Source: an uncultured Bacteroidales bacterium (lineage in GTDB: Bacteria > Bacteroidota > Bacteroidia > Bacteroidales > UBA932). Taken from it: DNA of 55,644 nucleotides. Below are positions 8,801 to 16,683 of this stretch, piece after piece (the first letter of the stretch is position 1; each line of letters starts with the position of its first letter). The stretch covers positions 1-55,644 of the forward strand of contig CASFPH010000013.1 of NCBI GenBank assembly GCA_949296645.1. The letters run 5' to 3'. The notes below the pieces were generated by a model, which saw only the letters and a list, made by a program, of their open reading frames with translations, ran no database searches and had not been told where the DNA came from. The translations under genes and the position numbers were made by a program.

Positions 8801-9342
8801 CTGAAGTCTACTCAAATACTGGCGGACAGTCTTCAAAATCGACTCCAGCAGGTGCCGTTGCAAAATTCGCTACTTCAGGTAAGAGAATCCGCAAAAAAGA
8901 CCTCGGAATGATGGCTATGAGCTACGGTTATGTATATGTAGCACAAGTAGCAATGGGATCCAACCAGGCACAGTTCCTGAATGCGATCAAGGAAGCTGAA
9001 GCCTACAACGGTCCGTCACTGATCATTGCTTATGCTCCATGTATCAACCACGGTCTCAAGAACGGCATGGGTGCTTCACAGAGAGAAGAAAAACGCGCTG
9101 TTGAATGCGGATACTGGCATCTGTACAGATTCAACCCTACCCTCGAAGCTGAAGGACAGAATCCGTTCAAACTCGACAGTAAAGAACCTGACTGGAGCAA
9201 ATTCCAGGAATTCATCAAAGGTGAAGTACGTTACTCTTCACTTCTGAAGACATTCCCGGAACAGGCATCAGAACTCTTCGCTCTCACTGAAGAATTTGCA
9301 AAAGCAAGATATAACTCCTACAAGAGACTTGCTGCATTGTAA
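5806..9342 (+). CDS. nifJ: pyruvate:ferredoxin (flavodoxin) oxidoreductase
   Basis: 1178 residues, the size of single-chain homodimeric PFORs. It oxidises pyruvate with CoA to acetyl-CoA and CO2 and reduces ferredoxin or flavodoxin. The order is the pyrimidine-binding TPP domain and CoA-related domains, then a two-cluster ferredoxin domain with CxxCxxCxxxC sets starting at Cys696 and Cys751, then the TPP pyrophosphate domain. That last part includes the proximal-cluster cysteines in ACAGCGE (~820) and ATGCSS, and the GDGWAYDIGYGG TPP/Mg motif near 971. All cluster cysteines appear present. This is the core energy enzyme of an anaerobe, and its product ferredoxin is the natural electron source for the Rnf complex at 35.6-41.1 kb. 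The 180-base upstream gap contains a strong hairpin. Confidence 0.97.
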   Translation: MAKEKKFITCDGNYAAAHVAYMFSELAAIYPITPSSTMAELVDEWAAFDKKNIFGEKVKVVEMQSEGGAAGAVHGSLQAGVLTSTFTASQGLLLMIPNMYKIAGELLPTVFHVSARALASQALSIFGDHQDVMSARQTGFAFLASSSVQEAMDMAAVAHLSTIKSSVPFVHFFDGFRTSHEIQKIELIDAEDLKGLLSTKSLAKFRARALNPNSPVTRGTAQNPDVYFQAREASNKYYEAVPDIVARYMGEITEITGRHYLPFDYYGDPEAENIIIAMGSVCETIKETIDYLMKKGEKVGLINVRLYRPFSAKYFLRVLPKTVKKIAVLDRTKEPGSTGEPLFLDVKSVLMENMDKLPVLVGGRYGLSSKDTSPAQILAVYDNLKMKEPKNDFTIGIVDDVTFKSLPQKEEISLSEGDIYECKFYGLGSDGTVGANKNTIKIIGGTTPKYCQAYFDYDSKKSGGFTCSHLRFGDTPIRSTYLVSTPDFVACHVPSYLSKYDVLKGIKRGGTFLLNSLWSKEETIKRIPDYVKMQIAKKGLKFFIINASQIAAEIGLGNRTNTILQSAFFKITEIIPYEQAVKEMKKAIDKSYGKKGENIVNMNYAAVDRGSEYEQVEIPTEWHNISASFRPDSYDRMAPEWVRNVAYVVNAQNGNDLPVSAFASEEYVNGTIPAGTAAFEKRGVAIAVPEWQAENCIQCNQCSFVCPHAAIRPFLMTEEEAKNAPESIKRVKGNGPYKDYYFTMQVSPLDCTGCGNCADVCPAKTKALVMKSEESQAGEAANFEYMHSTIGYKDNVQSKSQNVKNSQFAQPLFEFSGACAGCGETPYIKAITQLFGDRMMISNATGCSSIYGGSFPASPYCKDKNGRGPAWANSLFEDNAEFGLGMRLASERLRDTVARLMAQGLECDKCSAEIKALFAEWLSKRSDADATREIADKLVPLMEACGCDICKELLQYKDCIAARSQWIFGGDGWAYDIGYGGLDHVLASGENVNVLVLDTEVYSNTGGQSSKSTPAGAVAKFATSGKRIRKKDLGMMAMSYGYVYVAQVAMGSNQAQFLNAIKEAEAYNGPSLIIAYAPCINHGLKNGMGASQREEKRAVECGYWHLYRFNPTLEAEGQNPFKLDSKEPDWSKFQEFIKGEVRYSSLLKTFPEQASELFALTEEFAKARYNSYKRLAAL

Positions 9343-9362
9343 GCCAGTTTTCAGGTATACCA

Positions 9363-9399
9363 AAAAGGGTGGTTGTTCTTCAGCCGCCCTTTTATTTTA
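9363..9399 (+). terminator. rho-independent terminator of nifJ
   Basis: A 13-bp stem (9363-9375 with 9381-9393, two wobbles) with a 5-base loop runs into a T-rich tail, 20 bases after the nifJ stop. Confidence 0.9.
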
Positions 9400-9404
9400 A
9401 TGGC

Positions 9405-9595
9405 TTCGCTATATTTGCTCTCTGCGTTCGCATTTATAGCTCCCGCTCGAATCTTAAATTGCCTCCGCAATCCCTATTCGCTATATTTGCTCTCTGCGTT
9501 CGCATTTATAGCTCCCGCTCGCATCTTCATTTGCCTCCCCCCTATCCACATTCGCTATATTTGCTCTCTGCGTTCGCATTTATAGCTCCCGCTCG
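9405..9595. repeat. three tandem 45-base repeats, period 72-74, each with a -7-like box and dyad symmetry
   Basis: Identical 45-base copies lie at 9405-9449, 9477-9521 and 9551-9595, separated by related spacers of 27 and 29 bases (both containing ATCTT and TTGCCTCC). Each copy begins TTCGCTATATTTGC, which contains TATATTTG, and holds an inverted repeat (GCTATAttTGC with GCAttTATAGC) around an 11-base loop. The first 14 bases recur at 9781-9794, where they form the likely promoter of the next gene. Confidence 0.9.
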
Positions 9596-9620
9596 CCAAA
9601 GGAAAGAGGCATGTAAAATA

Positions 9621-9746
9621 TTCACACCTGCCGTTCACGCTTACGCGCAATTCAATATAATCCTCGTTCGGGAAATTCAAGCAAAGCTTGATTTTCCTTA
9701 CTCGGATTATACTGTCCGCAACTTTGTTGCGGGCGGCAGGTGTGAA
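9621..9746. repeat. 126-base nested palindrome
   Basis: Outer arms TTCACACCTGCCG (9621-9633) and CGGCAGGTGTGAA (9734-9746) are perfect 13-bp complements. Inside are TATAATCC/GGATTATA (9656-9663 with 9704-9711) and a central GGAAAtTCAAGC/GCTTGAtTTTCC hairpin (9671-9682 with 9686-9697, loop AAA). The right arm also has its own CCGCAAC/GTTGCGG hairpin (9716-9732). No target-site duplication or open frame was found. Confidence 0.85.
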
Positions 9747-9785
9747 GTTTTATTTGGAATTCTTCCTCTGCTCTCGCTTATTCGC

Positions 9786-9793
9786 TATATTTG
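9786..9793 (+). promoter_or_regulatory. -7 element before the GNAT-helicase pair
   Basis: TATATTTG matches TAnnTTTG, 24 bases before the ATG at 9818. It sits in a partial fourth copy of the upstream tandem repeat. Confidence 0.5.
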
Positions 9794-9817
9794 CACCCAT
9801 AAAATCTACTGACAATT

Positions 9818-10351
9818 ATGCTGTTTAAAAGAATCACATCAGCAGACGAGAAAATATTTCATGAATGCATGAAGATATACGAACACAGTTTTCCGTACGA
9901 AGAAAGGAGAAGTATGGAAGAAAACAGGAGAATCATAGGTAATCCTGACTTCCATTTTCTTGCAATAACCGAAGAGGAATTCTCCTCCCCGATTGGATTC
10001 ATTACATTCTGGGAAATGGGAAACGGCAAATATTTTTACGGAGAACATCTTGCCACCACACCTGGAATAAGGAACAAGGGATATGGTGCTGCAATACTTT
10101 CCCACCTGAAATCATACGGGAAGCCGGTCATTCTGGAAATAGAAAACCCCGAAGACGAACTGACGTCAAGAAGAAAGAATTTCTATGAAAGAAACGGATT
10201 CCTGCTCAACGCCCACAATCATCTACAATTGAGATATCACAAAGGCTGCAGGGAAATCCCCATGAAAATAATGACATGGCCAAAGACTTTTACAGAAGCA
10301 GAATATGCAGAATTCAGAAATGAACTAAATCAATTAGAACCAAAATATTAA
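9818..10351 (+). CDS. GNAT-family N-acetyltransferase
   Basis: 177 residues. The acetyl-CoA loop is visible as GIRNKGYGAAI (residues 83-93, RxxGxG type), followed by the conserved strand ending LEIENPED and the YERNGF motif typical of the C-terminal GNAT half. The substrate cannot be told from sequence. The gene ends one base before the DEAD-box helicase start, so the two are probably cotranscribed and possibly coupled. A ~475-base structured non-coding region precedes it. Confidence 0.85.
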   Translation: MLFKRITSADEKIFHECMKIYEHSFPYEERRSMEENRRIIGNPDFHFLAITEEEFSSPIGFITFWEMGNGKYFYGEHLATTPGIRNKGYGAAILSHLKSYGKPVILEIENPEDELTSRRKNFYERNGFLLNAHNHLQLRYHKGCREIPMKIMTWPKTFTEAEYAEFRNELNQLEPKY

Positions 10352-10352
10352 A

Positions 10353-11957
10353 ATGGCATTAGACTTTTCACAATTAGGGCTGGATAACAGAATTATCAAT
10401 GCAATTTCAGAATTGGGATACCGGACACCTACTCCCGTGCAGGAAAAAGTAATTCCGGAACTGCTCGTCACAGGCAACGACATGGTATGCCTCGCACAGA
10501 CTGGTACAGGGAAAACGGCAGCATTCGGTCTGCCTATTCTGCAGAAAACGGACACCGCAACCTTTATAACACAATCACTGGTACTTGCTCCTACAAGGGA
10601 ACTTGCGAGACAGATATCTCAGGACCTGACAAACTACGGCAGAAATTTCCAAAACCTTAAGATTGTACCTGTATATGGAGGAGCCGGCATAGATGCACAG
10701 ATCAGACTGCTGAAAAAAGGAGCGCAGATTATAGTTGCAACCCCTGGGCGAATAATAGATCTGGTAGAAAGAGGTGCGGCAGACCTGTCTTCAGTAAAAA
10801 CACTTATTCTCGACGAAGCGGACGAAATGCTGAATATGGGATTCAAAGATGAACTTGACACTATTCTTGAATCGCTCCCGGCAGACAGACAGACACTGCT
10901 ATTTTCGGCAACCCTTCCTAAAGAAGTCGAAAAGATAGCGAGAACCTATATGAAGGACCCGCGCATAATACAGATAGGAGCAAGGAATTCAGGCACAAAA
11001 AACGTACAGCATTTTTATTTCACAGTCCACGCCAAGGACAGATACTCGGCACTCAAAAGACTTGTAGACTATAATCCGGATATTTATGGAATAATTTTCT
11101 GCAGAACCAGACAGGAGACACAGGAAATCGCTGATTCCCTCATAAAGGACGGATATGATGCCGATTCACTGCATGGAGAACTCTCCCAGATGCAGAGAGA
11201 CCTTGTCATGAAAAGATTCAAGGAAAAAAGCCTCAAGCTACTGGTAGCCACTGATGTTGCTGCACGTGGAATAGATGTCAACAACCTGTCACATGTCATC
11301 AATTACAATCTTCCAGATGAAATCGAACAATATACGCACAGAAGCGGAAGGACAGGAAGAGCCGACAAAAGCGGAGTCTCATACGCCATCATAAACACGA
11401 AAGAAAAACACAAAATCAAGAAAATAGAAAAAGCTGCAGGCATAACTTTCACAGCTGCCAGAATTCCCAATGGAGACGAAGTATGCGAAAGGCAGCTTGC
11501 ATATCTGATAGAACAGATAGACAACACTCCAGTTTCTCCTGAAATAGATGCATTCCTGCCTGCAGTAACCGAAAAATGGGCATCCTTATCAAAAGAAGAT
11601 ATCATCAAAAAGGTACTATCCATCGAATTCAACAGGTTCATAGAATACTACAGATACTCGCGAGAACTGAATATTCCTGATGAAAAGGAAAACAGCCAAC
11701 AGACATTAAAAACCGAAAAGGGATTCAGCTGGATAAGACTGAACATAGGAAGCCGTCATAACATAACGGTAAGGCACATTATCCGTCTGATGGTTTCCTG
11801 CGGTCTCGGAAAGAAAGGCATCGGAAAAATAGAACTGAGAAAAGATCAGGTATTTGTCTCCGTTGCGGAACGTGCTGCCGGCTATCTTGTTCAGGAGCTC
11901 AACGGATCTACCTACAGAGGCAGGAAACTCAAAGCCGAACATGTAAACAACGTATAA
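10353..11957 (+). CDS. DEAD-box ATP-dependent RNA helicase with DbpA-type RNA-binding tail
   Basis: 534 residues. The motifs are in order: Q motif (~22-30), AQTGTGKT (48-55), PTRELA (80-85), DEAD (154-157), SAT (185-187) and HRSGRTGR (~329-336). Residues ~455-530 (FSWIRLNIG to GRKLKAEHV) look like the small RRM-like domain of DbpA and CsdA helicases, which bind structured rRNA. The expected role is ATP-driven RNA unwinding in ribosome assembly, cold adaptation or mRNA turnover. It follows the GNAT gene with a one-base gap and ends at a terminator. Confidence 0.93.
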   Translation: MALDFSQLGLDNRIINAISELGYRTPTPVQEKVIPELLVTGNDMVCLAQTGTGKTAAFGLPILQKTDTATFITQSLVLAPTRELARQISQDLTNYGRNFQNLKIVPVYGGAGIDAQIRLLKKGAQIIVATPGRIIDLVERGAADLSSVKTLILDEADEMLNMGFKDELDTILESLPADRQTLLFSATLPKEVEKIARTYMKDPRIIQIGARNSGTKNVQHFYFTVHAKDRYSALKRLVDYNPDIYGIIFCRTRQETQEIADSLIKDGYDADSLHGELSQMQRDLVMKRFKEKSLKLLVATDVAARGIDVNNLSHVINYNLPDEIEQYTHRSGRTGRADKSGVSYAIINTKEKHKIKKIEKAAGITFTAARIPNGDEVCERQLAYLIEQIDNTPVSPEIDAFLPAVTEKWASLSKEDIIKKVLSIEFNRFIEYYRYSRELNIPDEKENSQQTLKTEKGFSWIRLNIGSRHNITVRHIIRLMVSCGLGKKGIGKIELRKDQVFVSVAERAAGYLVQELNGSTYRGRKLKAEHVNNV

Positions 11958-11963
11958 AACAAC

Positions 11964-11987
11964 CCTGTGCGGTTGGATCCGCACAGG
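11964..11987 (+). other. perfect 9-bp hairpin after the helicase gene
   Basis: CCTGTGCGG and CCGCACAGG flank a 6-base loop seven bases after the stop. There is no T-tract, so by itself it is not a standard terminator; it may protect the mRNA 3' end or assist the terminator at 12017. Confidence 0.6.
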
Positions 11988-12016
11988 TAACTGTCACTAA
12001 CAGGGAGAAAACAATA

Positions 12017-12058
12017 AAAAAACTGTATCGCGTACATAATGTACAGATACAGTTTTTT
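12017..12058. terminator. bidirectional terminator between helicase and tRNA-Arg(CCT)
   Basis: AACTGTATC (12021-12029) pairs with GATACAGTT, and an inner GTAC/GTAC pair closes a 5-base loop. Runs of A on the left and T on the right make it usable from both strands. Confidence 0.88.
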
Positions 12059-12064
12059 TCGCAG

Positions 12065-12136
12065 TACCCCCGACAGGAATCGAACCTGTATTTAAAGTTT
12101 AGGAAACTTCCGTTCTATCCGTTGAACTACAGGGGC
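12065..12136 (-). tRNA. tRNA-Arg(CCT)
   Basis: The minus-strand cloverleaf has anticodon stem GAAGT/ACTTT and loop TTCCTAA, giving anticodon CCT (arginine AGG codons). The acceptor arm resembles that of tRNA-Arg(CCG) at 4.6 kb. Discriminator A; CCA not encoded. Confidence 0.93.
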
Positions 12137-12146
12137 AACAGGAGCT

Positions 12147-12177
12147 CAAAGGTAATACTTAATTTTTAATTTGCAAA
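12147..12177 (-). promoter_or_regulatory. promoter of tRNA-Arg(CCT)
   Basis: Minus-strand TTTG (12174-12177), 19-base spacer, TACCTTTG (12147-12154). A full consensus promoter squeezed between the fabH stop and the tRNA. Confidence 0.78.
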
Positions 12178-12179
12178 AT

Positions 12180-13175
12180 TTAGTACGCCCATCTGTATAA
12201 TATGGATCCCCATGTAAATCCTGCTCCAAAAGCAGACAATATCATGGTATCACCTTTCTTGAATCTGTCCTTGAAATCCCATAGAACCATCGGAATTGAC
12301 GTACCTGCTATATTTCCGAATTTCTCTATGTTTATCAGTATTTTTTCATTAGGAAGTCCCATACGTCTTCCGGTTGCATCTATTATCCTGAGATTTGCCT
12401 GATGAGGTATCAGAAATGCAATATCGTCCGGTGTCAGATTATGCTTGTCCATCATCTCCACAGAAACATCCGCCATCCTGCTCACCGCATACTTGAATAC
12501 CGGCTGACCTTCCTGATGTATGTAATGCAATCTCTCTGCAACGGTTTTCTGAGTAGGAGGATAAAGCGACCCTCCGGCTGTCTGATACAGATAATGCCTT
12601 CCTATTCCGTCCACATGCATTATGGAATCCTGAAAACCGAGTGAAAGATCCGTAGTCGGCTCTATAAGCATTGCCACGGCTCCGTCACCGAAAATAGGGC
12701 ATGTAGAACGGTCCTGATAATCGACCATGCCTGACATTCTCTCTCCGCATACAAGAACGATCTTCCTGGCACGACCGAGTTCTATGAAACTTCTTACCGT
12801 ATCGAATGAGAATATGAAACCGGAACATCCGGCATTTATATCATAACCCCAGGCATTAAGAATTCCGACCTTGTCACATATAATGTTGGCTGTTGCCGGG
12901 AAGAGCATATCCGGGCTTACCGTAGCGCAAATCAGCATGTCGACTTCTTCGGGCTTCGTACCCGTGGATTTCAGAAGTTTCTTTACCGCTTCAGCCCCCA
13001 TATAAGAAGTACCCAATCCGTCTTCTTTCAATATGTGCCTCTGCTTTATGCCTATTCTGCTCATTATCCACTCGTCCGAGGTATCAACCATTGTGGAAAG
13101 TTCTTCATTTGTCAATATATAATCAGGCAGAAAAGCTTCTATTCCGGTAATAACCGCCCTTCTTTCAGTTTCCAT
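12180..13175 (-). CDS. fabH: 3-oxoacyl-ACP synthase III
   Basis: 331 residues. It condenses acetyl-CoA with malonyl-ACP to start fatty-acid chains. The catalytic triad is visible: Cys117 in NAGCSGF, His258 in PHQAN and Asn288 in FGNIAGT. The ATG at 13175 overlaps the last 11 bases of plsX; an in-frame TTG three codons upstream is less likely. It is the last gene of DUF177-rpmF-plsX-fabH, an arrangement widespread in bacteria that links ribosome and lipid genes. Confidence 0.95.
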   Translation of the reverse strand: METERRAVITGIEAFLPDYILTNEELSTMVDTSDEWIMSRIGIKQRHILKEDGLGTSYMGAEAVKKLLKSTGTKPEEVDMLICATVSPDMLFPATANIICDKVGILNAWGYDINAGCSGFIFSFDTVRSFIELGRARKIVLVCGERMSGMVDYQDRSTCPIFGDGAVAMLIEPTTDLSLGFQDSIMHVDGIGRHYLYQTAGGSLYPPTQKTVAERLHYIHQEGQPVFKYAVSRMADVSVEMMDKHNLTPDDIAFLIPHQANLRIIDATGRRMGLPNEKILINIEKFGNIAGTSIPMVLWDFKDRFKKGDTMILSAFGAGFTWGSILYRWAY

Positions 13176-14121
13176 AATTTTCAAATGATCTTTTAATTTT
13201 ATCTATCAAACCTATTCTGACCGTATCTGCGGCCTTCTTTATCATATTGGATATCGCCAATGGAGAAGACGCCCCGTGACCAATCACCACCGGCGCACCG
13301 GCACCGAGAACAGGCGTTCCGCCATACATTTCATAATTGAACTTTTCAAGTGCCTCATTCTTCATACCTGCCGCTGTCAACGTATCATAAACCCCTTCTA
13401 CAACCTTCAGCACTATGTTTCCGACAAAGCCGTCCGTAACTATAACATCCGCCTTGCTGCTAAGGAACATTTCCCTCGGCTCAATATTGCCTTTAAAGTT
13501 TATACCTTTCGTATATGACAACAGTTTATAAGTTTCCCTCAGGGCCATGCTGCCCTTTTCCTCTTCAGCACCTATGTTCAGAAGAGCCACTGACGGATTC
13601 TGAACTTTAAGATACTCCTTTGCATATATGGACCCGAGAACTGCATACTGATACAACGAATCAGGCTTGCACTCGGGATTCATTCCCACATCGAGCATTA
13701 CCGTAAAGGTTCCGTCAAGACAGGGAATCACTATGGGAATACATGGCTTGGAAATTCCCGTCAACGGCCTGATCCCGTACACTGCGCCAACAGACATGGC
13801 ACCGGTATTCCCGGCCCCGGCAAATACGTCAATCCTGCCGTCTGAAAGCATCCTGAAACCTTTGACAATACTGGAATCCGTCTTCTTCATATATGATTCC
13901 ACAGGATGCTCCCCCATGCCGATTGTTTCGGATGCATGCTCAATACAAAAATTACCGGGATTCAGCCCATTCTGCTGACATGCCTCGGTAATTTTTTCTT
14001 TGTCTCCAATAAGTGTGACTTCGGTATCGCTAATACATGATGCACAATAAGCGGCTGTTCCCAGAATGACATTCTCGGGAATATTGTCACCACCCATTGC
14101 ATCAACACCGATCCTTATCAT
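13165..14121 (-). CDS. plsX: phosphate acyltransferase PlsX
   Basis: 318 residues. It converts acyl-ACP and phosphate to acyl-phosphate, the donor used by PlsY for phospholipid synthesis. The family start IRIGVDAMGGD and the inner AGAGNTGAMSVGA and TDGFVGNIVLK motifs are clear. The start at 14121 gives the standard N terminus, so the 19 upstream in-frame codons (which overlap rpmF) are excluded. It lies eight bases after rpmF and overlaps fabH. Confidence 0.96.
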   Translation of the reverse strand: MIRIGVDAMGGDNIPENVILGTAAYCASCISDTEVTLIGDKEKITEACQQNGLNPGNFCIEHASETIGMGEHPVESYMKKTDSSIVKGFRMLSDGRIDVFAGAGNTGAMSVGAVYGIRPLTGISKPCIPIVIPCLDGTFTVMLDVGMNPECKPDSLYQYAVLGSIYAKEYLKVQNPSVALLNIGAEEEKGSMALRETYKLLSYTKGINFKGNIEPREMFLSSKADVIVTDGFVGNIVLKVVEGVYDTLTAAGMKNEALEKFNYEMYGGTPVLGAGAPVVIGHGASSPLAISNMIKKAADTVRIGLIDKIKRSFENYGN

Positions 14122-14129
14122 CTGGCTTA

Positions 14130-14312
14130 TTATGCTGTAGTCTTTTCTATTATAAGACGACCGCGATAGTAACCGCATTCAGGACATACTCTGTGATACA
14201 AAACCGCTGCACCACAATTCGAGCAGGTAGACAAGGTAGGCAACTCTGCCTTGTAATGAGTCCTACGCTTATTTCTACGTTGTTTTGAAATCTTGTGTTT
14301 CGGATGTGCCAT
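14130..14312 (-). CDS. rpmF: ribosomal protein L32
   Basis: 60 residues, basic, beginning MAHPKHKISKQRRNKRRTH as L32 does. Cys30, Cys33, Cys43 and Cys46 form the C4 zinc knuckle, so this is the zinc-binding form and not a zinc-independent paralogue. It is a large-subunit protein in its usual place between DUF177 and plsX. Confidence 0.97.
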   Translation of the reverse strand: MAHPKHKISKQRRNKRRTHYKAELPTLSTCSNCGAAVLYHRVCPECGYYRGRLIIEKTTA

Positions 14313-14346
14313 TTTAAAAAAATATTATAATTGTTTAAATTTATCA

Positions 14347-14814
14347 TTATTTATTTTCCCCAAGGCCCAGCAATCTGACTACATCCGGATTGCAATCCTT
14401 GATATCATGCACTTTCTGCAAAGGGATGCCGACTATCACATAGTCATATATGAACTGCCTCATGTCCAGCTCCGTATCACCCGGTTCCAAAATGATCACG
14501 TCATCTGAAACCGTGTCTTCAGCTGCACCTTTCACAAACTTGACTGCAAGGGCAACATCAACAGCCAATGGCAACACAAGATCCTCCAGACACCTGTCGC
14601 ACTCCACCGTAACAGTTCCGTCCATTCTAAGGGACAATCTGATATCCGAACCCGACTTGTCCAGATCCGCAACGACATGCAAATCGGCATTTCTGACCAT
14701 GTCGCTTCCGAAAGAGTCGAAAAAATCCTGACCGACATGATATTCATAGCTGGTACGTCCGTTATGCAGGCCGGCCAACCCGATTACATATTCATTATTC
14801 CGGATCATGTTCAT
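14347..14814 (-). CDS. DUF177 (YceD) family protein
   Basis: 155 residues. The family core VECDRCLEDLVLPL, with its CxxC pair, lies near the middle and an acidic stretch follows. YceD/DUF177 proteins are encoded just before rpmF in most bacteria and have been tied to 23S rRNA metabolism and ribosome maturation. The direct function here is inferred from family and position. It is the first gene of the operon, with its promoter between it and typA. Confidence 0.85.
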   Translation of the reverse strand: MNMIRNNEYVIGLAGLHNGRTSYEYHVGQDFFDSFGSDMVRNADLHVVADLDKSGSDIRLSLRMDGTVTVECDRCLEDLVLPLAVDVALAVKFVKGAAEDTVSDDVIILEPGDTELDMRQFIYDYVIVGIPLQKVHDIKDCNPDVVRLLGLGENK

Positions 14815-14836
14815 ACCAAAAGGCTTTATGAGCCCG

Positions 14837-14867
14837 CAAAGTTAACAATATTTTTGTATTTAACAAA
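14837..14867 (-). promoter_or_regulatory. promoter of the DUF177-rpmF-plsX-fabH operon
   Basis: Minus-strand TTTG (14864-14867), 19-base spacer, TAACTTTG (14837-14844), about 23 bases before the DUF177 start. Full consensus. Confidence 0.78.
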
Positions 14868-14876
14868 AAAAGAAGT

Positions 14877-16673
14877 CTACCCCCTGCGTCTCTTGCGCTC
14901 CGTCTCGTCGAGATAGATTTTTCTGAGTCTCATGGCTTTCGGTGTAACCTCTACCAGTTCATCTTCCTGAATATACTCCAAAGCCTCTTCAAGACTGAAC
15001 TGTATAGGAGGCGGAAGAACAACTTTCTCGTCCGTTCCTGCCGCCCTCACGTTGGTAAGTTTCTTTGTCTTGCATATGTTTATATTAAGGTCATTCGCCC
15101 TTGAGTGCTCTCCTACTACCTGACCGGCATATATTTCCTCTCCTGGAAATATGAAGAAACGCCCCCTGTCCTGGAGCTTGTCCATTGCATATGCCACCGA
15201 AACACCTGTTTCCATCGCCACAAGAGAGCCGTTCTGACGTTTTTCGATCTCTCCCTTATAAGGTTCGTAGGCTTTGAACCTGTGAGCCACGACAGCCTCG
15301 CCCTGAGTGGCAGTAAGAAGATTGCTTCTCAAACCGATAAGGCCCCTGGCAGGAATGTCAAAATCAAGATGTGTTCTGTCACCCCTGTGTTCCATATGTA
15401 GAAGGGATGCCTTGCGTCTTGTAGCCATTTCGATAGCCTTTCCGACCATTTCCTCCGGAAGATCTATCGTCAGATGCTCGATAGGTTCGCATCTGACTCC
15501 GTTTATATTCTTGTCTAGGACTTTAGGCTGCCCTACCTGAAGTTCGAAACCTTCCCTTCTCATGGTTTCTATAAGGACCGAAAGATGCAGCACACCGCGT
15601 CCGTAGACGACGAACGAATCTGCGGACGGACCTTCCTTGACCCTCAATGCAAGATTCTTTTCAAGTTCTTTTTCCAAACGTTCCTTCAGATGCCTTGACG
15701 TTACATACTTTCCGTCCCTTCCGAAAAACGGAGAGTCATTTATCATGAACATCATGCTCATTGTCGGCTCGTCTATTGAAATCGGAGGAAGCGGCTCCGG
15801 ATTCTCATAATCTGCTATCGTATCACCTATATCGAATCCCTCTATCCCGACAAGTGCACAAAGATCGCCGCACATAACCTCGTCTACCTTTCTTTTCTCC
15901 AGACCTTCGAATACCATTATATCCTTAATCCTAGATTTTTCCATAGTACCGTCACGCTTGCACAAGGTGACCGGCATTCCTGTCTTCAAAGTTCCCCTCG
16001 TTATACGCCCGATCGCGATTCTTCCGACATAAGGTGAATATTCCAGGGATGAGATGAGCATCTGCGGAGTACCTTCCTTTACTTCCGGAGCAGGTATTTC
16101 ACTTATTATAAGATCCAGCAGAGGTATTATATCATTCGTAGGCTTACGCCAGTCAAGCGACATCCAGCCCTGTTTCGCACTTCCGTAAACTGTCTTGAAA
16201 TCAAGCTGATCCTCTGTTGCATTAAGCGAAAACATAAGATCGAACACCTGTTCATTCACCTCGTCCGGCCTGCAGTTCAACTTATCCACCTTGTTTATCA
16301 CTACTACCGGCTTTTTCCCCATTTCTATGGCTTTCTGCAATACGAACCTTGTCTGAGGCATGGTTCCCTCAAACGCATCAACCAAAAGCAGAACCCCGTC
16401 TGCCATATTGAGCACCCTTTCGACCTCACCGCCGAAATCGGCATGTCCGGGAGTATCTATAATATTGATTTTACAATCCTTGTACGGCACGGACACATTC
16501 TTTGCCAGAATCGTAATACCCCTCTCCCTTTCAAGGTCGTTGTTGTCCAAAATCAGGTCGCCCATTTTTTCCACATTACGTGTCAGCTTGGCCTGATATA
16601 TCATCCTGTCCACCAAAGTGGTTTTGCCATGATCGACATGCGCGATGATGGCAATATTCCTAATATTTTGCAT
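14877..16673 (-). CDS. typA: translational GTPase TypA/BipA
   Basis: 598 residues. A ribosome-associated GTPase of the EF-G superfamily that helps 50S assembly and stress adaptation. G motifs: AHVDHGKT (11-18), DTPGHADF (73-80) and NKVD (127-130). The EF-G-like domains and the TypA-specific C-terminal domain follow, with a basic end (RKRRRG type). Length is standard. It is transcribed from the same intergenic region as guaA, in the opposite direction. Confidence 0.96.
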   Translation of the reverse strand: MQNIRNIAIIAHVDHGKTTLVDRMIYQAKLTRNVEKMGDLILDNNDLERERGITILAKNVSVPYKDCKINIIDTPGHADFGGEVERVLNMADGVLLLVDAFEGTMPQTRFVLQKAIEMGKKPVVVINKVDKLNCRPDEVNEQVFDLMFSLNATEDQLDFKTVYGSAKQGWMSLDWRKPTNDIIPLLDLIISEIPAPEVKEGTPQMLISSLEYSPYVGRIAIGRITRGTLKTGMPVTLCKRDGTMEKSRIKDIMVFEGLEKRKVDEVMCGDLCALVGIEGFDIGDTIADYENPEPLPPISIDEPTMSMMFMINDSPFFGRDGKYVTSRHLKERLEKELEKNLALRVKEGPSADSFVVYGRGVLHLSVLIETMRREGFELQVGQPKVLDKNINGVRCEPIEHLTIDLPEEMVGKAIEMATRRKASLLHMEHRGDRTHLDFDIPARGLIGLRSNLLTATQGEAVVAHRFKAYEPYKGEIEKRQNGSLVAMETGVSVAYAMDKLQDRGRFFIFPGEEIYAGQVVGEHSRANDLNINICKTKKLTNVRAAGTDEKVVLPPPIQFSLEEALEYIQEDELVEVTPKAMRLRKIYLDETERKRRRG

Positions 16674-16683
16674 AATTCGACCG

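Noticed and set aside
9405..9595. CRISPR array
   Set aside because: Only three copies; the spacers are related to each other and not unique, and there is no cas gene in the window.
9369..9812. Plus-strand frames (147 and 70 codons) through the repeats and palindrome
   Set aside because: They only translate the tandem repeats and palindrome; the repeat period is 72 then 74, which breaks the frame between copies, and there is no start context.
13176..13184. TTG start of fabH at 13184
   Set aside because: The ATG three codons later gives the usual N terminus and a normal short overlap with plsX.
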